Part shown: positions 47,310 through 55,163 of the stretch, one piece after another
Position numbering within the stretch: position 1 is the first letter of the stretch
How the letters are laid out: each line of letters starts with the position of its first letter
Source of the DNA: Varibaculum massiliense
GTDB lineage: Bacteria > Actinomycetota > Actinomycetes > Actinomycetales > Actinomycetaceae
NCBI RefSeq assembly: GCF_900106855.1
Contig: NZ_FNWI01000004.1
Span: forward strand, 1,922,001 to 1,986,000
DNA: 64,000 nt
Direction: 5' to 3'
Notes under the pieces: generated by a model
Told to the model about the DNA's origin: nothing
The model's input: the letters and a program-made list of their open reading frames with translations, nothing else
Database searches by the model: none
Program-made: the position numbers and the translations under genes

Positions 47310-48462
47310 TGGGGGCTCCCTCGTCGCTGGTATTTTCCACTGATAGGTTTTTAGGTTTGTGCTTTTGGGCAGGTAAAACGATGTAGGTTAGCCACTGACC
47401 ACCCAGGTTAGTTATTTCCATAGTTCCCCCTTCCTCTCGAATCTTGCTGTCGAGGTTCGCAAGGCCGTAACCGCTGCTGATTCCGGTAGTGGCCGGGGTG
47501 TCTGCAATCTCGTTACTCAGTGAGATGGTGAGTTCTTTCTGCTTGTCTTGTAGCTCGATAATCAGGTTTGCCTCCGAAGCTGCGGGTGCATATTTCAAGA
47601 TATTTGAGGAACATTCTCTGATTGCCAATGCTCCGGTGAGGAGCTGTTGCCGGCTTAGTGCATTATCTAAATTTTCGGGTAACACCGTATCGAGAGTGAT
47701 GCTGCGAGTTTGTAACATTCTTTTTACTTGCTGAACTACTTCAGATAGGGGAGTTTTGCTGGCCGCAGTGTCGATCGAGAGGATCATGGGACGAATTCTT
47801 CTTGAAGCCTTAGTGGCGGCTTTCACTAGCGGATTCATCTCGCTGCTCAGCTCGGGGTGCCGTACCGCAATATCTTGGGCAAGTACGGTCACATGGGCCA
47901 GGTCTTTGGCAGTAGTATCGTGTAGTTGGCGAGCGAGCTCTTTACGGGTTTGAGCAGTGCTTTTACGTATTTGCTCTCTGTCGTGTTCTGCCAGAATCCG
48001 GCGCGCGTTTTGCCAGCGTAACGCCAGTCCAATAACCAAGACTATAACCGCGATTAATGCGGAGCTAAACGCTTGGAGGCTGGGCGTAGCACTGACCGCT
48101 ACGGAAATTACTCCCTCTAGTAACAGTACTAAGACTGCTGGGGCAATCCAGGATCGTATCAGCCAAAACACCAGTAAAATGTCGAGATCAAGAACCACCA
48201 CCCCGTAACCATCAATCAGATTCAACAGGTTAAAAAGGAGATAGCAGGCAATAAAAATGAACTCAAATGGCTGGAACCAACCTGCAGCCATAAACACGGC
48301 AATCAGGATGAGGGTGAAACAGATACTTTTTGTGGAAACTGGTTGCTGCCCCATTAGCACCGAAATTGTGTCCAGTATCAGCAGGAAAACTGACGATAAC
48401 CCAAAAACCAGTGGCTGTATCACCGGGTAATGTCGATAGCTGGGAAATAAGGAAGCAAGCAT
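47299..48462 (-). CDS. HisKA_3 sensor histidine kinase
   Basis: 387 residues. About six membrane helices (~15-150), coiled linker, HisKA_3 phosphoacceptor in ARQLHDTTAKDLAHVTVLA, and HATPase with IRECSSNILKYA and GYGLANLDSKI. No extracellular sensor domain is apparent, so the membrane helices or short loops sense the signal; such kinases often detect peptides or envelope state. Operon with the response regulator and, upstream, a small exported peptide gene. Confidence 0.9.
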   Translation of the reverse strand: MLASLFPSYRHYPVIQPLVFGLSSVFLLILDTISVLMGQQPVSTKSICFTLILIAVFMAAGWFQPFEFIFIACYLLFNLLNLIDGYGVVVLDLDILLVFWLIRSWIAPAVLVLLLEGVISVAVSATPSLQAFSSALIAVIVLVIGLALRWQNARRILAEHDREQIRKSTAQTRKELARQLHDTTAKDLAHVTVLAQDIAVRHPELSSEMNPLVKAATKASRRIRPMILSIDTAASKTPLSEVVQQVKRMLQTRSITLDTVLPENLDNALSRQQLLTGALAIRECSSNILKYAPAASEANLIIELQDKQKELTISLSNEIADTPATTGISSGYGLANLDSKIREEGGTMEITNLGGQWLTYIVLPAQKHKPKNLSVENTSDEGAPSEQ

Positions 48463-48484
48463 GCCTCAAAAATATATTAAATGC

Positions 48485-48697
48485 TTAGCGAGGTCGATAC
48501 TTTTCGCATCCGCGCAGGTTGGGAAATAGTTTACAGATGAGTGGTGGCACATATTGGGGCTGAATATCTGTTCTGATGGCAGTTGCAACCCTGGGATGCA
48601 GCTGCTCAATAACAGGCGGTTCATACGTTGCAACCGGGGATGACGATAGGGCAAAGGCGAGGGCTCCAACCGCAGCTGTAATAGTTGAAATACTCAT
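48485..48697 (-). CDS. Small putative exported peptide upstream of the two-component system
   Basis: 70 residues. ATG 48697 has GAAGGA six to seven bases upstream, and the frame ends 22 bases before the kinase gene, in the same direction. The N-terminus is hydrophobic (STITAAVGALAFALSSSPVA) and resembles a signal peptide, though without an initial Lys/Arg. The mature part ends ICKLFPNLRGCEKYRPR, in which two Cys are eight residues apart and could close a loop. The location suggests a pheromone or signalling peptide for the kinase; this is inference. No family recognised. Confidence 0.6.
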   Translation of the reverse strand: MSISTITAAVGALAFALSSSPVATYEPPVIEQLHPRVATAIRTDIQPQYVPPLICKLFPNLRGCEKYRPR

Positions 48698-48760
48698 GTT
48701 TTTCCTTCTCTTTTAGAATGATTTGCCGTTCTTAGCCTATGTATATGCCCAATACTTTCG

Positions 48761-48801
48761 ATACCGACGAATGTCGGTATAACTGACCGACATTTGTCGG
48801 T
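48761..48801. promoter_or_regulatory. Two tandem palindromic operators, ACCGAC-N4-GTCGGT
   Basis: Site 1 (48761-48780) is ATACCGACGAATGTCGGTAT, with perfect 8-bp arms. Site 2 (48786-48801) is ACCGACATTTGTCGGT, with perfect 6-bp arms. The centres are 23 bases apart, about two helix turns. They lie between the divergent peptide/two-component operon and the exported-protein operon, as expected for binding sites of the adjacent NarL-type regulator. Confidence 0.75.
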
Positions 48802-48868
48802 ATCTATTTGCCATTGTGTGCCGTTAATTTGAAAAGACCCATAGCTACCAAAGAAAGTGCAGGGAAAC

Positions 48869-48958
48869 ATGACTACCAGAATTGTCGTAGCAAAAACTGC
48901 AACCCCGGTTGTGAGTGTTTTGATTGCTAACCGGGAATCTGTCTACTTATGCGCCTAA
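48869..48958 (+). CDS. Possible 29-residue peptide upstream of the exported protein
   Basis: ATG 48869 follows AGGGAAAC; 29 codons to TAA, ending 34 bases before the next start. The peptide begins MTTRIVVAKTATPVVSVLI and ends SVYLCA, with one Cys near the C-terminus. It could be a leader peptide, pheromone or chance frame. Confidence 0.35.
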   Translation: MTTRIVVAKTATPVVSVLIANRESVYLCA

Positions 48959-48992
48959 AGTGCCTGTTTAACACGCTTTCAGTGGAGAAAAT

Positions 48993-51746
48993 ATGAGAAA
49001 AAATCGACTTGCCGTAATCTCGCTGATACTGGTTTTTTTCGGTTATTGGCTGAGTGTTCCGGTTGCTTTTGCTGTTGATAGGAATTCGTCTGCAGCGGGT
49101 GCAGGGTCTGCTGCTGCAAGCACGACGAACAGCAGGGTATCTGTTGGTTCTGGAAACCCGGAACGTGGCGTCATTATCGGAGAAGCGGGTAGCCCTTCGA
49201 TTCCAGTGCAGGATGTTGATTCCACTAGTGATAACCGGGATCCGGTTATTGAGGAAGTAAATGTTCTTGGGGATTTTAATCGCTCTGCCAAGGGAATTGG
49301 CTACTTTAAGGACATAACGATTTCTCTGGTTGCAGATAATCTTACTGATGATAATTTTCTGTCTCCCGAGGGCTTGCATTGGTCTTCTCGCACCGGGGTC
49401 GAACTGATTAAAGGGCAAATTCTTGGGGATTTTGATTTTTCGACTTTTCCTAATGACGTTCCGAATGCTCGGGTGAAGGCCTTCCGGATCAATGATGGCG
49501 ATTCTGGCAGGATTACTTATGTGGGTAAAACCCGGTCGGGCATTGACCTTGATTTGATTTGGACGGTGACCGGCTCAGATAAAGAGGATTGGGAGGCTAA
49601 TTCGGGGTTTGCGAATAGCAAAGTGAAAGGTCTGGGTTTTATCGGGGAACAGTTTTTCTCGGGTGCTAGTGGGAACTCTATTGCGGTTTTGTATGATAAT
49701 GCGAGTAATCTGGGCTTGCGTTATCAGATAGTTCGGCATGGCAGTCAGGTGGAGCAGCCGGTTGTTGTCAGTTTTATTTCCACCGATATTGATTCAGCTC
49801 AAGGTGTTGAAACAGACTTAGCTAATCTTGTTGAGATTATTCCACCTGATTCTCATCTGGTGAAGAATAACGGAATCATTTATGACACTACCAGGGGAGC
49901 GGTTAATCTTAACGGTTCGGCCGATCTTCCTCGTGGCGGATATTTAGGTGCTGGTTTCCTGTCAAGTTTCAATTATATTTTTTATTCCCCTGCTCCGCAA
50001 CGGGTGAATAACTCTTATCTATATCCCGTAGCAGTTAGATACGATATTTTTGGTTCTAGCCTACAAGCTAAAATTACCCCGCGACTGCGGCAGCATATTT
50101 CAGTTAATTATGTGGATACTAAGGGGCTTAACCTTAAACCGGAAGAACGGTTCAAGGGATTTATCGGGGAAAGTTACAGTTTTTCTGCGCCTGCTATTGA
50201 AAAATATCGGCTGGTAAATATCGAAAAAGAGCTCAGCGATACTTATCGTCCGCGGGTGAGGTTTATCTATTCGCCCATCCAAGAAAACGCTTCTCACAAT
50301 ATGGGTAAAACTGGAAGTGCGCCGGCGCGCCCCCAGCATTCACCACCCTTTTATACCAGTCGTAATCAGCCCCCTAACTGGTATTATTTCAACCGGCAGG
50401 GGCGGAGCCTTTCCCCGGTGAAACCGCGTCCCCAAAAGGTTCTAACTAATAAGAGGCCCGCAAAAAAATCGGGGCATAGTGCTTCAACTAACAAATCCAA
50501 GCGACCCCGTGATCCTTTCTTGGTTAATACCGGGATGACAAAAGAAAAGAAAAAACTATTCCTCGACTATATTGAGGAAATTAGTAGGCAAGCAAGTAAA
50601 AAATATCCGAAGGACAGTCGTAAAAGATACCATTTTATCGCTAATGCTATTGCTTACCCGGTGTACAAAAATAACGAGCTGCAATCATTAGTAAATGATT
50701 TTGGTGATAAACCCAAGGTAAGAAACTATGGGGAAATCTACGATACTTTAAGGGATGTGCATTATAATAATCAGTACATTATTGATTTTCCGCATTTTGC
50801 GACCACTCTTGCTTCTGCTGAGAAGAGCAGTCCCGATAAGGAGCGTTTAAAGTGGATTGCGGGGGTATCTCCTGGCATTTTCTTAGGAGTTAGTCCGCGA
50901 GATAATTTTTTCCAACTCAACTCCCTGACCGGGGACGTGCTCACTAACATTGATAAGAAGGATCGAAATACCGATATTGATTCGATTATCTTTCACTACC
51001 ATCCTGAGTTCAGAAATCTTCCCTTAGATAAAGCAATCAGCCAGTACTACGGTATGGAAAATTTGGCTGCTGAAAGAGAGCGGCTTTACCGGGAAGTCCT
51101 TAAAGAGCAGGCCGGCTCACATCTTTCCCCCCAAGAACAAGAGAAACTTAACATTCTGCTAGCAGCTTTCACTCTTGGTGGTGCCGCCTTAGTGGGGTTA
51201 ACTTTATTCAAAAGACTTAAAGAGCAGCTGAAGATTCTTTACAAAAATCTAAAAAAATACATAGGAAAATTGGCGGCGGGCTTCGTTGCACAGGTTAAAA
51301 AGTATTTTGTCAAGCCCCTTAGCAAGTATGTGGTAAAACCTATCTATAGGCGCGTGGTTAAACCCCTCTGGTCTTTTACAGAAAAAAAGATCCTTAAACC
51401 GGTGGTACGAAAAGTTATCAAGCCGGTGGTAAGGTTCGTGCAGAAGAAAATTATCCGTCCCCTTTACAGGCGGGTGATTAAACCGGCAGTACGCTACATG
51501 AAGAATAAGATCATCAAGCCAGCAGTCAAGTATGTTAGTAAGCGTGTTATTAAACCAATATATCGACGCGTAATTAAACCGGTCTATAACAAGCTAGTAA
51601 AGCCAGTTATAAAACCCATGTATTCAAAAGTTATTCGCCCAGCTGCGCGGTTTGTAAGAAATAAGGTAGTTAAACCTGCTAGGCGTTTCTTTAAAAATAA
51701 AATAGTAAAACCAGTCAAAAGATTTTTCAAGCGGTTTTGGAGATAG
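48993..51746 (+). CDS. Large exported protein with MucBP-like domain and cationic tetrad-repeat tail
   Basis: 917 residues, ATG with GGAG upstream. Signal peptide at 1-28 (AFA-V). An Ala/Ser linker, then a ~280-residue beta-rich domain (~85-365) of a kind seen in Firmicute surface proteins, then a MucBP-like domain (~367-430: ISVNYVDTKGLNLKPEERF). A Pro/Lys-rich linker follows. An unrecognised compact domain (~510-715) contains IDFPHFATTLAS and DIDSIIFHYHPEF, with conserved-looking His, Asp and Tyr. A hydrophobic helix lies at ~721-740. Residues ~770-917 are an extremely basic repeat tail (listed separately). No LPXTG or secretion tag. The gene is AT-richer than its neighbours, suggesting transfer. 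An effector or toxin with downstream immunity genes is plausible but unproven; adhesin is the alternative. Confidence 0.85.
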   Translation: MRKNRLAVISLILVFFGYWLSVPVAFAVDRNSSAAGAGSAAASTTNSRVSVGSGNPERGVIIGEAGSPSIPVQDVDSTSDNRDPVIEEVNVLGDFNRSAKGIGYFKDITISLVADNLTDDNFLSPEGLHWSSRTGVELIKGQILGDFDFSTFPNDVPNARVKAFRINDGDSGRITYVGKTRSGIDLDLIWTVTGSDKEDWEANSGFANSKVKGLGFIGEQFFSGASGNSIAVLYDNASNLGLRYQIVRHGSQVEQPVVVSFISTDIDSAQGVETDLANLVEIIPPDSHLVKNNGIIYDTTRGAVNLNGSADLPRGGYLGAGFLSSFNYIFYSPAPQRVNNSYLYPVAVRYDIFGSSLQAKITPRLRQHISVNYVDTKGLNLKPEERFKGFIGESYSFSAPAIEKYRLVNIEKELSDTYRPRVRFIYSPIQENASHNMGKTGSAPARPQHSPPFYTSRNQPPNWYYFNRQGRSLSPVKPRPQKVLTNKRPAKKSGHSASTNKSKRPRDPFLVNTGMTKEKKKLFLDYIEEISRQASKKYPKDSRKRYHFIANAIAYPVYKNNELQSLVNDFGDKPKVRNYGEIYDTLRDVHYNNQYIIDFPHFATTLASAEKSSPDKERLKWIAGVSPGIFLGVSPRDNFFQLNSLTGDVLTNIDKKDRNTDIDSIIFHYHPEFRNLPLDKAISQYYGMENLAAERERLYREVLKEQAGSHLSPQEQEKLNILLAAFTLGGAALVGLTLFKRLKEQLKILYKNLKKYIGKLAAGFVAQVKKYFVKPLSKYVVKPIYRRVVKPLWSFTEKKILKPVVRKVIKPVVRFVQKKIIRPLYRRVIKPAVRYMKNKIIKPAVKYVSKRVIKPIYRRVIKPVYNKLVKPVIKPMYSKVIRPAARFVRNKVVKPARRFFKNKIVKPVKRFFKRFWR
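51300..51743 (+). repeat. Four-residue-register cationic repeat (KPxx-type) in exported protein
   Basis: The last 148 residues divide without gaps into 37 tetrads of the form [K/R]-[P or polar/aromatic]-hydrophobic-hydrophobic, for example KPIY-RRVV-KPLW and NKII-KPAV-KYVS. From the second tetrad on, position 1 is Lys or Arg in 30 of 36, otherwise Ser or Asn. Pro follows a basic residue 15 times, always 8 or 12 (once 4) residues apart. The underlying DNA is a degenerate 12-bp-multiple repeat. Confidence 0.85.
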
Positions 51747-51757
51747 AAAGGATACTT

Positions 51758-52273
51758 GTGTTAAAAAAATTAGTTCTTACGGTTTTTATCGGATTTATGG
51801 TTATTGTGCTGGGGGCGGGATATGGGTTTGTTAATTTGAAATCAAACTCGGTGTACTATGCACAACGCACTTCTCATAAAGCTGAAGTAGAACCAGTTTT
51901 TATAGAGGTAGTCCGTGACCTATGGTGGACGTCGATTCCTGGACTTAAAGGGATTGAGTACGATTTTGATGGAACTAATCTAATTAAAAATACTAATTCC
52001 GCCGGGCGGACGACAGCTCTTGAATATTATTATGATGAAACCTATAGATATTATGATGGTGGCGGAGCTATTGTCTATAATTTTGATAAACAATTTAGAT
52101 TTATAAATATATGGAATAGTAAAACCAGTAAACATGTAACTAAAATTAGCGATATTTCACAAGTGAAAAGGGATATTTATCGTACTGTTCAGCCGGTGAT
52201 TGATGCGCAGCCGGAGCCGTTGATTAATCTGCAGTGGATTTACGATTGGGTTAATAAAGACAGATTTAACTAA
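51758..52273 (+). CDS. Tandem membrane-anchored paralogue 1 (candidate immunity protein)
   Basis: 171 residues from GTG 51758, which follows AGAAAGGA; an upstream TTG at 51737 overlaps the previous gene and is less likely. N-terminal helix (~5-25) anchors the protein, with the rest probably extracytoplasmic. After the anchor comes NLKSNSVYYAQRT, a variable centre (YYYDETYRYYDGGG) and the invariant end QPVIDAQPEPLINLQWIYDW. It directly follows the exported-protein gene and unlike copies 2-4 lacks the duplicated upstream leader. The family is not recognised. Confidence 0.85.
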   Translation: MLKKLVLTVFIGFMVIVLGAGYGFVNLKSNSVYYAQRTSHKAEVEPVFIEVVRDLWWTSIPGLKGIEYDFDGTNLIKNTNSAGRTTALEYYYDETYRYYDGGGAIVYNFDKQFRFINIWNSKTSKHVTKISDISQVKRDIYRTVQPVIDAQPEPLINLQWIYDWVNKDRFN

Positions 52274-52331
52274 TAATCGTCACGATTTGTTTTGTGGTTT
52301 AGCTTTTTAAGGATCGCTGTGGGGAGGTGTG

Positions 52332-52868
52332 GTGCCTGTGTTGAAGAAAGTTGTGCTCTCGGTTTTTATCGGGTTTATGGTTTTTGTGCTGGCGCTGGGG
52401 TATGGGTTTTTTAATTTGAAATCAAACTCGGTTTATTATGCCCAACGCACTCCTCATAAGGTTGGGGTGGAGCCGGTTCTTATGGAAGTTACGCGTAACC
52501 TCGACTGGATCTACACCCCGGATATTAAAGGGATAAAGTACGATTACGACGGAGGTAAATCTATCTACAACAAAAATTATCAAGATGGTACGAAACTGGC
52601 AATATTTGCGTGTTCCTCCGATCCTTCTTATTTGTATTGGCGTGAGTATGGAAGTAAGAAGTTTGTTGTTTATGCTTTTGATGACCGATTTACCTTATTA
52701 AGGGTAACCGATAGAGAAAAGGGTAAAATTCCATTAAAACACATAGATCGAGCTGAATTGATACGCGAAATTTACAAGGCTGTTCAGCCGGTGATTGATG
52801 CGCAGCCGGAGCCGTTGATTAATTTGCAGTGGATTTATGATTGGGTCAATAAGGATCGATTTAATTAA
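52332..52868 (+). CDS. Tandem membrane-anchored paralogue 2
   Basis: 178 residues from GTG 52332 (GGAGG four bases upstream; GTG 52338 possible). Same anchor and invariant C-terminus as copy 1. The centre is distinct (KSIYNKNYQDGTK...SYLYWREYGSKKF) with a single Cys, and its first half (EVTRNLDWIYTPDIKGI) is shared with copy 4. Confidence 0.85.
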   Translation: MPVLKKVVLSVFIGFMVFVLALGYGFFNLKSNSVYYAQRTPHKVGVEPVLMEVTRNLDWIYTPDIKGIKYDYDGGKSIYNKNYQDGTKLAIFACSSDPSYLYWREYGSKKFVVYAFDDRFTLLRVTDREKGKIPLKHIDRAELIREIYKAVQPVIDAQPEPLINLQWIYDWVNKDRFN

Positions 52869-52926
52869 AAGTCGCGGGATTTTATTGCATATTTGCGATT
52901 TTCAAGGATCGCTGTAGGGAGGTGGG

Positions 52927-53448
52927 GTGCCTGTGCTGAAGAAAGTTGTGCTTTCGGTTTTTATTGGGTTTATTCTTATTGTACTGGGCGTGGGGTACGG
53001 GTTTTTTAATTTGAAATCTAACTCGGTTTATTATGCTCAGCGTACTCCGCATAAAGCCGGGGTGGAGCCTGTTCTTATGGAACTGGTGCGTAATTTACCT
53101 TGGGTTTCGAATCCTGACATCAAGGGCATAAGCTACGATTTTGATGGAAATAATATAATTCACAATATTGATTCCGCTGGGAGGGATTATGCGTTTACTT
53201 ATTACCCTGATGAAAGATATAGATATTATGACGGTGGGGGAGATTTAGTTTATAATTTTAATAAAGATTTTAAGCTCATAAGTGTATGGCAAATGGGAAT
53301 TGCCGAATATTCTTCTAAACCTGTTGATCTATCAGCGGTGAAGCGGGATATTTATCGTACTGTTCAGCCAGTGATTGATGCCCAGCCGGAGCCGTTGATT
53401 AATCTGCAGTGGATTTACGATTGGGTAAATAAAGACAAATTTAACTAA
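52927..53448 (+). CDS. Tandem membrane-anchored paralogue 3
   Basis: 173 residues, GTG start with GGAGG upstream. Centre resembles copy 1 (NIDSAGRDYAFTYYPDERYR, then YYDGGGDLVYNF) while ends match all copies. SKPVDLSAVKRDIYRT before the invariant tail is shared with copy 4, so the gene looks mosaic. Confidence 0.85.
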   Translation: MPVLKKVVLSVFIGFILIVLGVGYGFFNLKSNSVYYAQRTPHKAGVEPVLMELVRNLPWVSNPDIKGISYDFDGNNIIHNIDSAGRDYAFTYYPDERYRYYDGGGDLVYNFNKDFKLISVWQMGIAEYSSKPVDLSAVKRDIYRTVQPVIDAQPEPLINLQWIYDWVNKDKFN

Positions 53449-53506
53449 ATCTTGATAGGAGTTCATTTCGTACTTGCGATTTTCAAGGATGCCGTAGGAA
53501 GGTTGG

Positions 53507-54028
53507 GTGCCTGTGTTAAAGAAGGTTGTTCTTTCCGTTTTCATCGGATTTATTGTTTTTGTGCTGGGGGTGGGTTACGGGTTTGTTAATTTGAAATCAA
53601 ACTCGGTTTATTACGCCCAACGCACTCCTCATAAGGTTGAGGTGGAGCCGGTTCTTATGGAAGTTACGCGTAACCTCGACTGGATATACACCCCGGATAT
53701 TAAAGGGATAAGGTACGATTACGACGGCTATAGAAATATCTACAATAATAAATATGGAAGGGATGAAGGCGCTAACTTTGCTTATCTCTTTTCGGAAGAA
53801 TACTCGTATGATGATGGCAACTTTTCGCTTTATACGTTTGATAAAAGATTTAGATTGATATCGGTATGGAATCAGAAAACTCTTAAGAGTTCTTCTAAAC
53901 CTGTCGATGTTTCGGCAGTTAAGCGGGATATTTTTCGTACTGTTCAGCCGGTGGTTGATGCGCAGCCGGAGCCGTTGATTAATTTGCAGTGGATTTACGA
54001 TTGGGTTAATAAAGACAGATTTAACTAG
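53507..54028 (+). CDS. Tandem membrane-anchored paralogue 4
   Basis: 173 residues, GTG start after TAGGAAGG. First half matches copy 2 (EVTRNLDWIYTPDIKGI), the latter part matches copy 3 (SSSKPVDVSAVKRDIFRTVQ), and the middle is unique (YRNIYNNKYGRDEGANFAY). Last of the array; no clear terminator follows. Confidence 0.85.
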   Translation: MPVLKKVVLSVFIGFIVFVLGVGYGFVNLKSNSVYYAQRTPHKVEVEPVLMEVTRNLDWIYTPDIKGIRYDYDGYRNIYNNKYGRDEGANFAYLFSEEYSYDDGNFSLYTFDKRFRLISVWNQKTLKSSSKPVDVSAVKRDIFRTVQPVVDAQPEPLINLQWIYDWVNKDRFN

Positions 54029-54112
54029 CGACATCCTCACGGCTTTTGGAATGCATGATTAGGCGCGGTGGCTTTTTATCCCCGATGCTGCCGCAGAAAA
54101 AATCTTTATTTG

Positions 54113-55045
54113 CTATTCCCCCTGGGTGCTAGGGGGAGTTTCGATTTCAAAAAGTTCTAGGAGGGCGCGGAAAGTATCTTGCCCATCTAAACAGGTATCA
54201 AGCAGGAATCCTGGTTGCGGTTCGTATTCTTTTAAGCCGCGATAATAGTAATACTTTTTACGATCTTCAATAATAAAAGGAACCAGATTGTGTTTTAAGC
54301 ATTCCTTAAAGGCAATCAACCGTCCTACGCGCCCATTTCCATCCTGAAAAGGGTGGATTTTTTCAAACCGGTAGTGAAACTCAACGATGTCCGCTAGGGA
54401 TACATTTTCTTTTTCCAGGTTGGCAGCTATTAGCGCTTTCATAGCGGCGGGCACCTCTTTAGGTGCGCTGGTTTTGCTGCCGCCCACCACATTGGGGCGC
54501 TGCTTGTAATCTCCGATTTGAAACCAGGAAAGCCTCTCCGCTTGCGTCCTTATTTTCAACAGATAGTGAAGATGCTTAATAAGCTCTTCACTGAGCGGTT
54601 CTTCCGCCACCTCGATGCAGTAATCAATAGCGCGGAAATGGTTAACGGTTTCGATGATGTCATCAACTTCTAGGTGGTCCTCAGCTCCCAGAGTGTTGGT
54701 TTCAAAAATCCGTCTGGTCTGCTCCTCGCTGAGGGTACTGCCCTCAATGTGGTTAGAGTTGTAAGTCATGCGGATTTGCAACTCATGGTACAGCCCGCCG
54801 GGCATCCGGTGCTCCTTTTCTTCTCTCAGCCGTTGGAGGACGGGGTTAGGGGAGACTGGGCGGCACAGATCCTCTTTGCTGCAGGAAAAATAGCTACATA
54901 GCTTGTCCATCACCTGGTCTGCCAGCTTTTCTCCCTTCGCGATTTTGGCGATAGTGCGCGAGGAGATTTTCAGGATTGCAGTCAGCTCAGATTTTTTCAA
55001 GCCTTGTTCTGCAAGTTTCTGGTTGAGACCCTCGTAGTCGTACAC
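54113..55045 (-). CDS. Fic family protein with N-terminal HTH
   Basis: 310 residues from GTG 55045 (GGAGG eight bases upstream). An Xre-like HTH (~5-55: KSELTAILKISSRTIAKIAKGE) is followed by a Fic domain with catalytic HPFQDGNGRVGR and the N-terminal inhibitory motif SNHIEG ([S/T]xxxE[G/N]). Probably a self-inhibited AMP transferase that may also bind DNA. It lies convergent to the tandem array and upstream of toxin-antitoxin genes, in an accessory zone. Confidence 0.9.
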   Translation of the reverse strand: MYDYEGLNQKLAEQGLKKSELTAILKISSRTIAKIAKGEKLADQVMDKLCSYFSCSKEDLCRPVSPNPVLQRLREEKEHRMPGGLYHELQIRMTYNSNHIEGSTLSEEQTRRIFETNTLGAEDHLEVDDIIETVNHFRAIDYCIEVAEEPLSEELIKHLHYLLKIRTQAERLSWFQIGDYKQRPNVVGGSKTSAPKEVPAAMKALIAANLEKENVSLADIVEFHYRFEKIHPFQDGNGRVGRLIAFKECLKHNLVPFIIEDRKKYYYYRGLKEYEPQPGFLLDTCLDGQDTFRALLELFEIETPPSTQGE

Positions 55046-55163
55046 GGCAAACACCTCCAAAATCTTTACTTATTACAGCAAGAAAGTAGCAAAAAGTAAA
55101 GATTTCAAGGAGGACAGGTAAAGATAAGGGTGGGTTTCTGGATGTTTCAAACCAGAATCAGCG

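Larger units (their letters stand above)
52274..53506 (+). repeat. Conserved leaders of the tandem gene array
   Basis: Each spacer before copies 2, 3 and 4 carries related sequence around TTTCAAGGATCGCTGTAGGG followed by the GGAGG-GTG start region, so the duplicated unit is about 580-600 bp and includes the leader. The flanking ends of the genes are nearly identical at DNA level, while the centres differ. Confidence 0.75.

Noticed and set aside
48466-48669. 67-codon minus-strand frame overlapping the small peptide gene
   Set aside because: The alternative frame at 48485-48697 has a better ribosome binding site and a signal-like N-terminus.
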